Assembly: GCA_032433765.1 (NCBI GenBank) | Contig: JAVIAB010000059.1 | Location: forward strand, 61,158,582-61,222,581 | Length of the DNA: 64,000 nucleotides | Reading direction: 5' to 3' | Source: Megaustenia siamemsis | Taxonomy: Eukaryota; Mollusca; Gastropoda; Stylommatophora; Ariophantidae | Part shown: piece by piece, positions 32,955 through 45,900 of the stretch | How the letters are laid out: every line of letters begins with the position of its first letter | Numbering within the stretch: the stretch's first letter is position 1 | The notes under the pieces: model-generated | The model's input: the letters and a program-made list of their open reading frames with translations, nothing else | Database searches by the model: none | Told to the model about the DNA's origin: nothing | Program-made: the position numbers and the translations under genes

Positions 32955-33180
32955 TCACTGTGCATGGCTGTGCTGCTAAAACCACTGTTCCGCTGGCTGA
33001 AAAGCCGGCGTACAGTGTTCGAAGCCTGCGGTAAACAGAAGGATTTTTTTCTATCAGGGTGAAATTAAAATCCTGAGTCTCACACGTTGTGGCGACTGCT
33101 TGACCAAGCGGCCTTTATCCCTCTGGTTCTATCGTTGCCCCTCGACATACACTAGCAATGGTACTATGTGTCGTAAAGAT
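32955..33180 (+). mobile_element. tRNA-like SINE fragment
   Basis: CTGTGCTGCTAAAACCACTG, GAAAAGCCGGCGTACAGTG and a B-box-like GTGTTCGAAGCC resemble the head of SINE-5 at 50761. An A-rich end follows at about 33190. Confidence 0.4.
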
Positions 33181-33334
33181 ATATATTTTAAAAAAAAAAT
33201 TATTAGTGATGTTTTAGATACCTAGATAATATTTGCAAAATATTAAAATTAAAAATTTTTTAAAAATTTATAACCAGGTAACCCTTAAAATAAGCAAAAC
33301 AAGGATAACTCAATCATGTCTTTCTATCATCTCA

Positions 33335-33620
33335 TTGTCCTTTCGAGCCGAAGACGGCACATAGGGCAGAACCATAATCTCAAAAGCAGAAACCGTGCAT
33401 GCCAAATTGCACATATTGCAGAGATCACCACTTCTAAAATCTATGGCTCTGTTTCCATAACAATACTTTTACAATGACAGCTTGTCAAGCCATCGATCAA
33501 CCTATCGCATTTCTCTCTTACGACATGCCTGAGGTTACAGGTCACTATTCTCTACTTCCTCATAATGGCCCGGTAACACCGGATAACACACGTAATAAGG
33601 CGTTGCTATTGACTAGTGAC
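33335..33620 (-). mobile_element. SINE-2, copy 3
   Basis: It starts at the L-A-like tail (GTCCTTTCGAGCCGAAGACG on plus) and runs through GACAGCTTGTCAAGCCATCG to AATGGCCCGGTAACACCGG. It lies immediately left of the 79-bp tandem array. Confidence 0.75.
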
Positions 33621-33632
33621 ACCACACTTGCT

Positions 33633-34637
33633 GAAAAACAAGTCTTGGTCATGGGGTTATTCCTGATGATAATATATCATAAACAATGGCATAATGTTTG
33701 TGACAACCAGGAAAAAACAAGTCTTGGTCATGGGGTTATTCCTGATGATAACAAATCATAAACAATGGCATAATGTTTGTGACAACCAGGAAAAAACAAG
33801 TCTTGGTCATGGGGTTATTCCTGATGATAACAAATCATAAACAATGGCATAATGTTTGTGACAACCAGGAAAAAACAAGTCTTGGTCATGGGTTATTCCG
33901 ATGATAACAAATCATAAACAATGGCATAATGTTTGTGACAACCAGGAAAAAACAAGTCTTGGTCATGGGGTTATTCCTGATGATAACAAATCATAAACAA
34001 TGGCATAATGTTTGTGACAACCAGGAAAAAACAAGTCTTGGTCATGGGGTTATTCCTGATGATAACATATCATAAACAATGGCATAATGTTTGTGACAAC
34101 CAGGAAAAAACAAGTCTTGGTCATGGGGTTATTCCCGATGATAACAAATCATAAACAATGGCATAATGTTGTGACAACCAGGAAAAACAAGTCTTGGTCA
34201 TGGGGTTATTCCCGATGATAACAAATCATAAACAATGGCATAATGTTTGTGACAACCAGGAAAAAACAAGTCTTGGTCATGGGGTTATTCCTGATGATAA
34301 CAAATCATAAACAATGGCATAATGTTTGTGACAACCAGAAAAAACAGTCTTGGTCATGGGGTTTATTCCCGATGATAACATATAAACAATGGCATGTTTG
34401 TGACAACCAGGAAAAAACAAGTCTTGGTCATGCGATTATTCCGATGATAACAATCATAACAATGGCATAATGTTTGTGACAACCAGGAAAAAACAAGTCT
34501 TGGTCATGGTTATTCCCGATGATAACAAATCATAAACAATGGCATAATGTTTGTGACAACCAGGAAAAAATTAGTTTTGGTCATGGGTTATTCCCGATGA
34601 TAACAAATCATAACGATGGCATGTTTGTGACACCAGG
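33633..34637. repeat. 79-bp minisatellite, about 13 units
   Basis: Each unit contains AACAAGTCTTGGTCATGGGG, TGATGATAACAAATCATAAA and AATGTTTGTGACAACCAGG. The left units are nearly identical. Right units (after about 34320) carry many small deletions, especially in homopolymers. ORFs inside it merely reflect the repeat. It ends 360 bp before the assembly gap. Confidence 0.95.
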
Positions 34638-34996
34638 AGCACTAGCCTTCATCACTTTATTAAAAAAAAATAAAAAACTTGACTGCTCAATTACAAATTC
34701 TTCACACAAATTTATGAAGAAATGCACAATAAATCAAAATAACCATATTTCCTCTCTCAATTTTGGCTTTTAAAAAAAAAAATGTTTTAAATTGAAACTG
34801 TACATTCAATTGATGCTTTTCACAAGACCCCTTTGGCTGCCATGATAATTTGCAATTCTCATGAAGGTCATGCAGATAAATTGTTAAAGTAAAAATATTC
34901 CTACTCAATCACAGATTTCTCTCTAATTTCACAACTTATGAAGTAAATGCAATGAATAAAATATCTTTTTGAGCTTACTCGGTCCGAATAATTTCA

Positions 34997-35096
34997 NNNN
35001 NNNNNNNNNNNNNNNNNNNNNNNNNNNNNNNNNNNNNNNNNNNNNNNNNNNNNNNNNNNNNNNNNNNNNNNNNNNNNNNNNNNNNNNNNNNNNNNN
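34997..35096. other. Assembly gap (100 N)
   Basis: Exactly 100 N, the usual placeholder for a scaffold join of unknown size. Left and right sides may not be adjacent in the genome. Confidence 0.98.
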
Positions 35097-35640
35097 CATT
35101 ATTATTATTTTTATAATAGGAAAAATTTAATTGAATATGAAATCTAAATTTTGAAATTAATGAGACCAGATTGTGTCATTGTGTTAAACATGTAGTCTCG
35201 GTAAGTCCGCTTAAACTCTTAGCTTAGTACTTTTGGTGCGTTGCTAGACTAGATTTGAGTAGTAGATTGTTGACGCGTTGAAGCCGTTTTTTTAGCCACA
35301 TTACATAACTGCATCGTCAATCAATAATTATACATTACATTCATTCATTGTGAGTGTTACACTCTTGACTCTATTAGTGTACTACTGTAGTACTGAGTTA
35401 GAGTAGACTTTCACAGACATGAAACATTGTGTGAGTATTGTGAGTCAACTGAGATGTCACAGAGGCTTGCATAAACTAAACTTTGGTCTAAGTCTAACAT
35501 ATGTGTTTTTTGGTAGGATATGATTAAGTACCATAGTTAATGTGAAGAAGAGGAGAACGTAGAACTCCGTTCTCCCATCCCAATGATGGTTTTGTTTTTT
35601 ATTGCCCATTTAAAAATGTCTTTTACTATTAGCACACCCG
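35097..35640. other. No gene recognised
   Basis: AT-rich single-copy-looking sequence. No ORF, splice-flanked exon or known repeat was recognised here. Confidence 0.45.
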
Positions 35641-35644
35641 GTAA

Positions 35645-35910
35645 TGTGGAGCCGTGATAGCTCAGTGGTTAGTGAACTACCAAGGGAGAAGAGGTCAATC
35701 CTGATCGATGGCTTCCTGGTTCTCCCAACCTTAAATGGGTACCGATTTTTTTTTTCACGGAAAGTAAAGTAGCACTTGCATAATACTGACCACATTACAC
35801 CCAAAATCACATGCCGAAGGTCCTCAAAAATCATGGTCATTGCCACCATATTCCTTATACACCACTTGGCGTGACAAGGCTCATCTCTTTTTTTCACCAA
35901 ACTTCTTGTT
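35645..35910 (+). mobile_element. SINE-1 copy
   Basis: Plus orientation: the tRNA-like head GGAGCCGTGATAGCTCAGTG then GTTAGTGAACT, a decayed B box GAGGTCAATCC, the body AACCTTAAATGGGTACCG and CACCATATTCCTTATACACC, ending at GGCGTGACAAGGC. Confidence 0.8.
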
Positions 35911-36840
35911 TTCACCAGAACACATGAGCTGAGTTCACTGACCAACCCACTGTGTGCTGGGCCTGATCTTTAAAGTTAATAATTAATTATTAAAATATCC
36001 AATCTTTTTTATTCTTTACCTTGTTTGTCTTTACCTCTCTCTTATCTCATATTAGCAAAGCAGTCTGTCAGTGGTCTGTTATGCTTTGTGCCATTTTATG
36101 ATTTGCAGAACTCTCCACTCTTCCACTTCTTCTAATCTGTAGCCATCTTTCACAGGGTGCCCCTCTTCATCACTACCTCATTGATCTTACGAGGTTGCCT
36201 TTAGTCAATCTCATATTTACTTTTCTTCTGTAGTTCATGACATGTCTTGGTATGGCTTCTGGGTCTCATATGTAGCCTGTATAACTCCATCAGCTATTTT
36301 CAGTCCTTATGATTGTGTGTATGGTTTTAAAAAAAAAAACTTTTTGAAGAAATCTTAACAGGAGTTATGGCTTTTAGGCATCCAGTGGTCTATTTAGCAA
36401 TCATGATAATACGATGGATTTTTATCATTCTGTAAGCCTCTCATTACATTTATCCCAGTTGTGATGTCTGCTTGTAGGGTGGGGTAATCTAATTTGTTAG
36501 GAAATAAAGACCTCATATCAAGTGTGGCTATCACTTGGTATATAAGTAAGATTTTATATATTTCATTTGCTGTAGGAATATCTCTTGACCCTGCAGAGAA
36601 TCAGTCTTAAGTACACCTAACTGGCAAAAATGTTTTGTTTTTGTTTGTTTGTGTTTGCTGGCTTTATATCTCTAGTGAAGCCCTGAGGGACTGAATTTTG
36701 TTTGAATATCACTTTTTTCGTACTTTTCGCATCAGCAGGATGTATTCAGGTGTCTCCCACCATACTGGCAGATATTCTCTGATTTCAGAGGTACTCTCAT
36801 TTTTATTGTAGAGAGTTTTAATGTTTTGGGTAGTTTTTTT
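35911..36840. other. No gene recognised; decayed repeat sequence
   Basis: Pyrimidine-rich pieces such as CCATCTTTCACAGGGTGCCC may be a minus-strand LINE remnant. Stops and shifts prevent a family call. No host exon was found. Confidence 0.35.
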
Positions 36841-36844
36841 TTCC

Positions 36845-37070
36845 TATTAATTTTACCAGGGCAGTAGCCATTTTTGGCCTATTTTTTTAGATTTCCAACT
36901 TACTTGATTTTCCACTACTGACATGCGCAGAATGCATGCACATGGGACCTCATTTTCTCTTCCTCCTAAAAATTTCTAAGAGGCTAGATTTTGTATCTCA
37001 CTACCTAGAAATTAGGGAAGGGTAAAGCCATTTTTTACAGATTCAATTTTTTAAAAAATGTTCCGTCTAC
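36845..37070 (-). mobile_element. SINE-3 fragment
   Basis: CAGGGCAGTAGCCATTTTTG, GACATGCGCAGAATGCATGC and CATGGGACCTC match the body of the SINE-3 copy at 58850-59102. The head is missing. Confidence 0.5.
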
Positions 37071-37084
37071 TGTGATAGCAATTA

Positions 37085-37620
37085 TTGGTTATTATTGTTT
37101 ATTGGTTATGGAAGGCCTCGGTATCACTGCAAGCGAATTAAAATCCATAATTGCTCAACCGCCCGTGCCAGTGGAATCATCCGAATTATAACTCATCTTC
37201 CAAACAAAGAAAGGTAACTGTAGTCCCCATCATAGCAGTCTCAGCACACGCCAAAAGACATAAGGCGAAACCGCACAGAAAGTGAACACAGCCAACTGTT
37301 CCCTGTCATACGATATCATCATTCATCGTACACAATTGGAGTATCGAAACATGATCAAAATGGATGAGACACACAGCTCACGGTGTGCACAGAGCACTTA
37401 ACTCAGTAGCTCCTGCAACAAGCCGGACTTGGAACATGAGGAAACTGCAACAACGAACACTTTGCAGACATAGCCTTCAATGGTTCCTGCCGCCTATCCA
37501 TCACATTGCCCGGAAGATCACGTCCTCCTGAAAATGATGATCGTCATAGTAAATGTATGGCGCTTGATGATGTTAGGACATCGTGTTTAACTCCAACTCC
37601 GAACATACAAAACACAGTTC
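37085..37620. repeat. Unclassified dispersed repeat U1, copy 2
   Basis: Close match to 15290-15790: TATGGAAGGCCTCGGTATCA, GACATAAGGCGAAACCGC and AGCCTTCAATGGTTCCTGCC. The two extend in parallel to the ACTCCAACTCCGAACATAC region. Confidence 0.8.
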
Positions 37621-38149
37621 GTCTTCAGATTATCCCCGATGCACACCAACGCAAGATCGCAAGATTAGCGCATGGTCGGTCTTGGGACACACGCTGATCC
37701 ATTATGATGACGTAGTACGCACAAAATGTCTGCGCCCATGTATTCATTATTACTCTACTGAATGCAGTCTACAACGAACGAAACATGGTACAAACTTCCC
37801 AAAGATGCTGACTTGACAGAGCCCCACCACATTAATGCGTTGTAACTTGTAAATAACTTGCGGCAAAACATCTCCATCAAATGGTCACTGAACAGCACTT
37901 TGTGTGACGTAAAACGCAGATCAACATTAGACGTTGGAAGGCGCATTCACAGCACTTGAATTGTCAAAACGGAGCATTGCTGTGCGTGCAACGCCAATTC
38001 AATGGCTCAGATATAACAAGTAGAACATCATTTCGACTGGAATGCAGAAAATTTGAACGGAAACCCGAAGTTGATAAGAATCCAACGGAATTTCTGCAGC
38101 GATAGAGAGAACGTGACTCAATTCCGCCATCTTGGAAAACCTGATAGCA

Positions 38150-38215
38150 ATTGAACCTGGCATCTTGTCCAGAGGTAGACATCTTACCCCTAGACCACCC
38201 AGCTCACCCTGCAAA
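38150..38215 (-). mobile_element. SINE-3 head fragment
   Basis: CATCTTGTCCAGAGGTAGAC, ATCTTACCCCTAGACCACCC and AGCTCACC form the tRNA-like head seen also in the 52-bp satellite. Confidence 0.5.
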
Positions 38216-38544
38216 GTGTTTTAATTCACTGGGTCACTCACTCAACTTCATCATTAATAAGAAGTCTAATTTAATTGTTAATACATTTCCATTTTATTTT
38301 GTTTTATTAAAGTTTGATTCATTTTATTACTTACCCATTTCTGAAAGAGCATTAGTAACATAGTGGAAGTTCACAGGCTTAGTGAATGGGGGATTTTGTT
38401 TGTGTGTATCCACTAGCTTTCAACTCTGGTGAAGTGCCTAGAGACTAAGAACTACATTTTTGCATGTTAAACCGTTTTTCCCTGGCAGCCTTGTGCACAG
38501 GCAGATAACTCTGTATTCGGAGATACGCATGTTTTTTTTTCCGT

Positions 38545-38720
38545 CAATGAGTAATTGACATTTCAAGCCGGGCCTTTCGGCTGAGACCAGGGATTTTGCT
38601 ACATAGAGAAATTACAAATAAAAATCCCAACTGGCACAGCTGGGATTTGAACTCACAACCTCTCTGTCTCAAGACCGGCATATTGCCTCAAGACTAATCA
38701 GGCCTCCAAATGGGGGATTT
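38545..38720 (-). mobile_element. tRNA-like SINE (SINE-4)
   Basis: On the minus strand GGAGGCCTGATTAGTCTTGA, then GAGACAGAGAGGTTGTGAG and the B box GAGTTCAAATCCCAGC. It is one copy only in this window. It lacks a cloverleaf-consistent 3' half for a true tRNA gene. Confidence 0.5.
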
Positions 38721-39720
38721 GATCACAGATCGACTTTCTCTAGTCTACCCAGCTGAAGAAAAAAATGGGTACCTCACTCAGTGAGTTGGAGATGGTAAAT
38801 AACAGCAAGAAAGAGCACTGGCCTTGTTCTGTCTAAATGCTGTGATCTAAATTTGTGAAGTTAAATACCTCGCCCCTGGCGACATTAAAATATGTCTAAG
38901 ACACCTTTTGCGTACATTCCTTTTAACTGTTTAGGTTGTTAGTTATATATTATTATTTTTATAGTTTTCTATTTTGTTATTTGATCATCTTTTTCTTCAG
39001 AAAACCTTTCTTTGTGAAAAACCATTAATATTATCTGTTGGTGTGTTTGTGAAAAAAAAACTGCTGAACTTTGGTGTATTGTTTTGTTTTTCCTTTCTTG
39101 CTTGCTTACTCTTTAACTTGTTGGATTTTGGTGAATTGTTGATGTTGCCACTACTTTCTACCACCTTTCTTTGTCTAGTATGGATCTTAAGTTAAGTCTG
39201 TTCATTTTTTAATTTGTTTCCCTGTCCCTTATTTAATCTGCCTCTCTTTTCTGAAAGTTGACAGTGCCCTAGAATTGTTTTTGCTACTAGAGTAGTTGTA
39301 GCATGAATTACAGTGTTAGTAGTATTTGTACCATGAGTTGTAGTTGTGATGGTAGTAATAGTAATTGTAGTGCTGGTAGCAGTCATAACTTGAATTGTGG
39401 TAGTAGTAGTAGTAGCAGTAGCAGTAGCAGTAAATACTAGACCTGTTCATCATGATTTGTGGTTGAGCGATTTAGTTTGCCTTTCTCAGTGATGCTTAGC
39501 TAGCCATCATATTTATCAATTCTTAGCCTACAATTTTGTGAATATCGTCATATAAAAGATATAATCTTTGTATGAGACACTTATGATGTTTATTTAGTTT
39601 CACTATTTTGTGGATATTTTTTTTTTGAGCCTTGGTGTAAGCGTCCATGTCTTGCAGGCATATTAGAATATAGATGTTACTATTGAGCTCATCATTTTTT
39701 TGTCATTTACATTAAATTAA
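38720..39720. other. Region upstream of the first recognised PTGES2 exon; no gene recognised
   Basis: AT-rich, with a (GTAGTAGTA/GCAGTA)n microsatellite at about 39395-39435. The first PTGES2 exon, with the start codon and the hydrophobic N-terminus, is expected upstream, but I could not identify it here. Confidence 0.4.
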
Positions 39721-39732
39721 TTCTTATTACAG

Positions 39733-39950
39733 GTTAGAGTTGATACAGATACCTCAGGACTGAAACTAACTCTGTACCAGTTTTCAAACATGTCCATTCT
39801 GTTGTAAGGTACGGGCAGTTTTGGACTATCATGGGTTCTCATATGATGTCATTGAGGTCAACTCTGTTACAAAGAAACAGATCAAATGGTCAGAATATCC
39901 TAAAGTGCCAATTCTAGTTGCGGAATTTGGTGCTCAAAGGCAAAGAGGTG
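39733..39950 (+). CDS. PTGES2: PTGES2 exon with the CPFC active site; two single-base frame problems
   Basis: Acceptor TTATTACAG, donor GTGAGT at 39951. The frame opens VRVDTDTSGLKLTLYQ and must shift by one base within TTTT (39781-39784) to read FQTCPFCCKVRAVLDYHGFS and on to KVPILVAEFGAQRQR. The upstream frame meets TAA six codons after the T run, at 39802-39804. The corrected frame ends one base past a codon boundary, yet the next exon starts at phase 0, so a second base is in excess near GGTGGTGAGT. Sequencing or assembly error is the simplest reading, since all other exons are clean. Pseudogenisation or an unseen micro-exon are alternatives. Confidence 0.88.
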
Positions 39951-42900
39951 GTGAGTATTACATAAGAAGGTTACTTACATGTTCTGTTCCATTATCTGTT
40001 CTCTTGTCCCTTACCAATATTATCCCTCCTTGCCTGTGCATGTGAAACTTTGTAATTAATTAAAATGGTTATTATCATCATGTGCCATACCGGTTAGCAT
40101 AGGCGATTATGTCCTTCCACAATCTTCTATCTACAGTGCATCGTATCAGTTCCGTTGTTGACTGTTTTCTTTTCCATGACACCAAGCTATCCAGTATTTT
40201 CTCTCATTGTTGTCCGCAATCTCTCTTTCCTTTTATTTTGCCAGTTGTAACCAAGTATTCCAACTTTCCTCTTCTCATGATGTGCCCATAAAATGTTGAT
40301 TGTTTCTTTCTGATATTTTTTAGGAGCTCCCTTTTTGTGTTGGCCTCTTTGAGAATTTCCCCATTGGTCTTTTTAGCTGTCCAGGGAACTTTCAACATTC
40401 TTCTGAGAAATCCCATCTCTGTGGTCTCTAATAAAATAAAATAAAATGGTTATAGCTACAGTTATTTGAAGGTCCCGGTGTATTGCAAATAAATGAAAAT
40501 CCATAATTGCTCATCCGCCCATGCCAGTGGAATCATCCAAATTAACATCTTATCGAATATCCAAACAAAGAAAGGCAGCTGCAATACCTATCATAGCAAA
40601 CACAGCACATGTCTAAAGACACAAAGCGTATCAGCACTGAAAGTGAACACAGTTGAACTGTCCTTCATCATATGATATTGTCATTCATCATAAGTAATCT
40701 GAATATAGAAATACCATCCGGATGAAAAGCACAGCTCATGGTGTACACAGAGCACTAAACTCAGTAGCTTCGGTAGCGAGCCGAACTTAAAATATGAGGA
40801 AACTGCAACAGGAACACTTTTCAGACAGTACCTCATTGGTTCCTGCTATCTGCCATATTTACCGGAAGTTCATTAATTAAAATAATAAACAATAAACTTT
40901 AGGCACTAAGAATAAATGTCTAAGGAAAATACTTTGTGTACAATAGAATGATTTCAAGACTAGTACCGAAATATTAAACATAACCTTGAGAGCAAAAGTC
41001 TCATCTATAACCATGAAAATAAGATAGGAATATGCTCGCATATGATTAGAAGAAACAACCAAAGAATAACAAAGCAAGCTCTAAAATATTAAGCAACCAA
41101 CAGGGGAAATAAAAATAGGTAGACTTTGTGAGACACTGAAAAGAAAGGCAAAAATAGCAGGCTTGAATTCTTTTACTGAGAATGAAAAGCCTATATAGAA
41201 TAGGGGTACAGGGTGATGTAGACCATGTCCTAAATGATGTCTGACAGCACTAGAAGGATGCTAGATGTTGCTAACAATGTCAGGTAAAATTGGTGTCTTC
41301 GTGACAGATCTTTGTGGATTACTTTTTTACATAAGTGCTCCTTTTTTTATTTTCACAATTATATGGCCTTTGGGGGTTGATGGACAGTTGGTTTGCAATC
41401 AATCATTATTTGTCATACCATAAATTGGAGGTGAAGGCCCTCACAGCAGCAGAGCTGAAAATTGTCAGCGACCCACAGCTGATGGCTTGCGCCAGGATCA
41501 GTGAACCAGAACCTTCCAGACCCTGCTCCACCTCTCAGTGGTGCCTCCAGTAACAGACTAACCTGCCTAGTCTGGCCAAGTGAGTAGGGATCAAAGAGGG
41601 AAAATAACAGGTACTCAAAAATGTAGTGCTGAAGTCAGATGTGTTGAGTCGAAGGGTGCAAACATCACAGTTATACTGCAAAGCACAACACAATATGGAC
41701 ACGCCCACTTAATGTTCTCTTAAAAGGTGTGATGACGAAGAGGTGTACTTCTTTAGTCATCGGGTGAATGCAAGCAAGCAAGCATACCATTATTTGGTAA
41801 CATACCTGTGTCTTATGCTGGATGCTGTTTTACTGAGCAGCTACTCTCATGACTGAATCTGCTAATAATGGATAGACAGATCTGGCCACAGAATGAACAA
41901 GATACATTTGTGGTGTCTGACTTCATCCCCTTTCTTCTGCTCTTTTCGTCTTCTAATTTTGACATCATCACTTCCTCGAACATTGCTGTGCTATTTCTAA
42001 TTTTTGCTCTCTGTGTAGTCTCTGCAGCTTCATGTTTATGAGGGCTATTTTCCTAATGTTCACAACTTTTATCAAGTTGGTATCGATTAATCCAGAACAC
42101 ATAATCATTAATGTTCCATTTGCCAAGTATGAGAGAAAAGATGATTTTATTTTTTTCTGTGTCCTTATGAGGATGGAACTAACATGTTTTTTTTGCCTGC
42201 TATACCTGGACAAGTAATATGGAGATCATCATCATCATGTGCCATACCGGTTGGCGTTGGCGATCATGTCCTTCTACAATCTTCTATCTACAGTGCATCG
42301 TATCAGTTCTGTTGTTTACTGTTTTCGATGCCATGACACCAAGCTATCCAGTATTTTCTCTTTTTGTCTTCCACAATCTCTCTTTCCTTTTATTTTGCCA
42401 GTTGTAACCAAGTATTCCAACTTTCTTCTCATGATGTGCCCGAAAAATGTTGATTTCTTCTTTCTGATGTTTTTTAAGAGTTCCCTTTTTATGTTGGCCT
42501 CTTTGAGAACTTCCTCATTGGTCTTTTTAGCTGTCCAGGGAACTTTCAACATTCTTCTGAGAAATCCCATCTCTGTGGCCTCTAATCGTCTTTTCATTTG
42601 TTTGTCTACTGTCCATGATTCACTTCTATAGGTCAGAATTGGTTCTATATAGCACCGATGAACTCTCTTTCTCATTTCTATTGACATAGATTTGTTGCAT
42701 AAGATATTTTTAATTTTCTGAAATGCTATTTTGGCCTGAGCTATTCTGCTTTTTATTTCTGTGGTGCATCTCCCATCTGATGTTATTATTGTGCCCAAGT
42801 ATTTGAAACGTTGCATTTGTTTCATATTTAATATGGAGATAGTGCTTCAATAAAATAGATATAACTTATTCTCAGCATTAAAAATGGGGCTGTTGTTAGT

Positions 42901-45900
42901 GAACTGGAACTGGTCTATTGGGAAAGAGGTCCAGTTACATCTCAATGACTTTTAGGTTCACACAGTCAAATGGGTACCATAGATTTTTCTTGCGAAAAAA
43001 AAAAGTGATGATACTGTTGTTGTGTTGACCATGTTACCCCCAAACAAATTTTTTTGCCATCTTTATAGCATTATTCCATTTGGAGGCGGAGGGGTTAAAT
43101 GGCTTGGAGCACAAGTTATCAATTCAGCAACCTCTTCTGACAAAAAAACCCCCCAAAAAAAGGAACCATGACCTAAATATTGGCACTAATGCCGTATTTC
43201 CTATTTGCTACTCTAGAGGCATGCCAGGATATTTTTCCCTTTTTAGCACATTCAGTATCAGGGGGTTTAATGGCTGTAGCTGTGCCGTTTTTCATAATTT
43301 TTTTTTTAAGTAACACCGATAAAATAAATTAAAATTGATCCAAAACATGCATTTTGTTGGGACAATTTATTCACGAAGTCAGAAAAAATTGGGTAATGAG
43401 AGAGTTGCAAGGTTTTAGTGAAAATAATTGTGAAAATTTAGATTTGCTGCTTGTGCTAGCTGTGAATGCCACAATTTGCTGCTTGTGCTAGCTGTGAATG
43501 CCACAATTTGCTGTTTGTGCTAGCTGTGAATGCCACAATTTGCTGCTTGTGCTAGCTGTGAATGCCACAATTTGCTGCTCGTGGTACGAATGTGTTAAGC
43601 AGTTCTTTCTAATTAAAGAGTAAAACCACAACTGAGCTGCAGAATCTGTTTAATTGATGTCTTTATTGTATATAATATGAATCTTGACAGGCTTGGAAGA
43701 TCATTATCATGCTACAATATCCAACTTTTCAACAACAAAATCGCTGGTACTCATTATCAGATATAGGATGAACTTAAAGCTATATCAGTATTGAAACAAA
43801 TTTACAGTTAAGAGTTGAACCCTGACCAATGTGATCAGTGCTTACATGTGCTAGTCTCTTTGCCATAAGGAGAATTGAAAAAAAACTCAGTATGGGGATG
43901 CCCTGTCTGCAATGAAAGTGATTCCATCCATAGAATAGAACATGCTGTGAACCTACGAAGGGAGACAACTGGAGAGCACAGATTTGGTAAAGATGGTTAC
44001 TGATCAGTTTAGATGCTTGTGAAAACATTGCTGCTGGTCACTCAGCATTGTAAGGTAAGGTTGCTGGGCTTACAGCATTCTCTGAAATCTCAAAACAAAT
44101 AAAAAAATAAATCATCCTGAAGCAATCACTCCACAAGTCAACAATCGGTTCATCTGTTTCCTCATTGTAACAGGTCAGACCTCATATTGGCATAATAAGC
44201 TATCTCCAGTCCCACTTGAGAAGAAAATAATGACAGCATGATCCTTATTGACACCAAAAGACAAACATCAACATTGATGTTGAAGGATTTTATTGAAACA
44301 CTACAGATCATAGGGAGCCGTAATTAATGATCTGATTTAATGAGGATAATGCATTGGGTTTGATCTTAGTTGATGGCTTCTAAAAATCATACAATCTTAA
44401 ATTGGTACCAGATTTCTAGGAATGTGAGTTAGTGCTGATGAAGATACAGATTTTCATTAATGGATGCTTATGCAGAATAAAAGGATGGAAATGGCAGGAC
44501 AAATTAACTAACATAGAATTATGTAAATGTACCAGTCAAATACCAGTGGATAAAGAGATATAGCGAAGACAATGGCACTGGATAGGATACACACTGAGGA
44601 GGCCAACTGAGAGTATTACACAACAGGCCCTTTTTTGGAATCCCCATAGGAAAAGACAAAGAGGAAGGCCAAGGAATTCTTGGAGAAGACAGATAGAGCA
44701 GAGATGAAGATGATGGGGAAGACATGGAATGATCTTTAAAGAATGGCAAGAAACAGAATGTCTTGGAAAGTGTTTGTTGAAGACCTATGCTCCACAGGCA
44801 GCTGTATAAAGTAGAATAGGAAGAAGAGTTAGTGCTGGCATAATTCTGGCCACTTTACTCAAATATATATATATATATACAGTCGTTACAAATTGCATCT
44901 TATCTTAGCTCTTCCATTATATACTATATATATATAGTAAAAAAAAAAGTAAAGTACCCCCGTCACGCCAAGTGGCGTATAGGGAAATATGGTGTTAGTG
45001 ACCCTATATTTTACAGACCTTCAGCACATGATTTTTGGGGTAATGTGGTCAGTATTACGCCCGTGCTGCTTTACTTTCCCAGAAAAAAATCCGGTACCCA
45101 TTTAAGGCTGGGTGAACCCGGAAGCCGTCAGTTGGGATCGAACCCTACCCCTTGTCCGTGGTAGTCCAGTTCACTAACAACTGAGCTATCGCGGCTCCCA
45201 CTATATATATAGTATATATAAATATATGCCACAGAACAAGAGTTAGTTATTCTTTTTTCCTACTGCAGGACATAGCATGTGAGCTGCTGACTTCATTATT
45301 TGTTCTTCTTTTTCTACCTTTCAGCTCCCTGTGGAGCATAGGTCTTCAACAAACACTTTCCAAGCCATTCTGTTTCTTGCCATTCTATTAAGATCATTCC
45401 ATGTCTTCCCCACCAGGGCCCGAAAGGGGAGTAAAGAATACTGGTGCTGTTCCCTACCAGGTATGTTCGTAAGAGGTTACTAAGCGAGGGTTGAGCATGG
45501 GACTGGCTATCCTGTACTGTAAAAAAATATGCCGAAAAAACTTCACAAACATGAACAAGTCAAAGATTTCTTTATTTACTCACAAGTAAATACAGGAAAA
45601 AGATGTTTTATATAATTGAATTTAAAATTGTATTTTTTGCAGACAATTATGGATAGTACAGTGATTGTCAGTGTGCTTGAGTCCTACCTCTATGACCGAA
45701 CAACAAGCTTATCCAAATATGTCTCCTATTACCCATGCCTGACAGAGACTGTTAAAGGAAAGAAGAAATATGATTTCACCAACAAATACTTCATCATGTT
45801 TCAAGACACTGGTGAGCTAGACACAACTGGAAAACAGAGAATGTAAGAGTTAAATACTTTCTTTAATTCTACATTTTATTATTTCTTTTTCTTTGTCCCG

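Noticed and set aside
33633..34637. CRISPR-like array
   Set aside because: Units are contiguous 79-bp repeats without unique spacers, in an animal genome with introns. The same holds for 59103-60143.
34243..34773. ORFs reading HKQWHNVCDNQEKTSLGHG repeats
   Set aside because: They are translations of the 79-bp tandem array. The frame is not maintained from unit to unit.
23847..39950. One gene joining the DDEAPFIIQQYPQDFDDK exons to the CPFC exon
   Set aside because: Splice phases fit, but the first part matches DENND1 and the second PTGES2. No known protein combines them and an assembly gap lies between.
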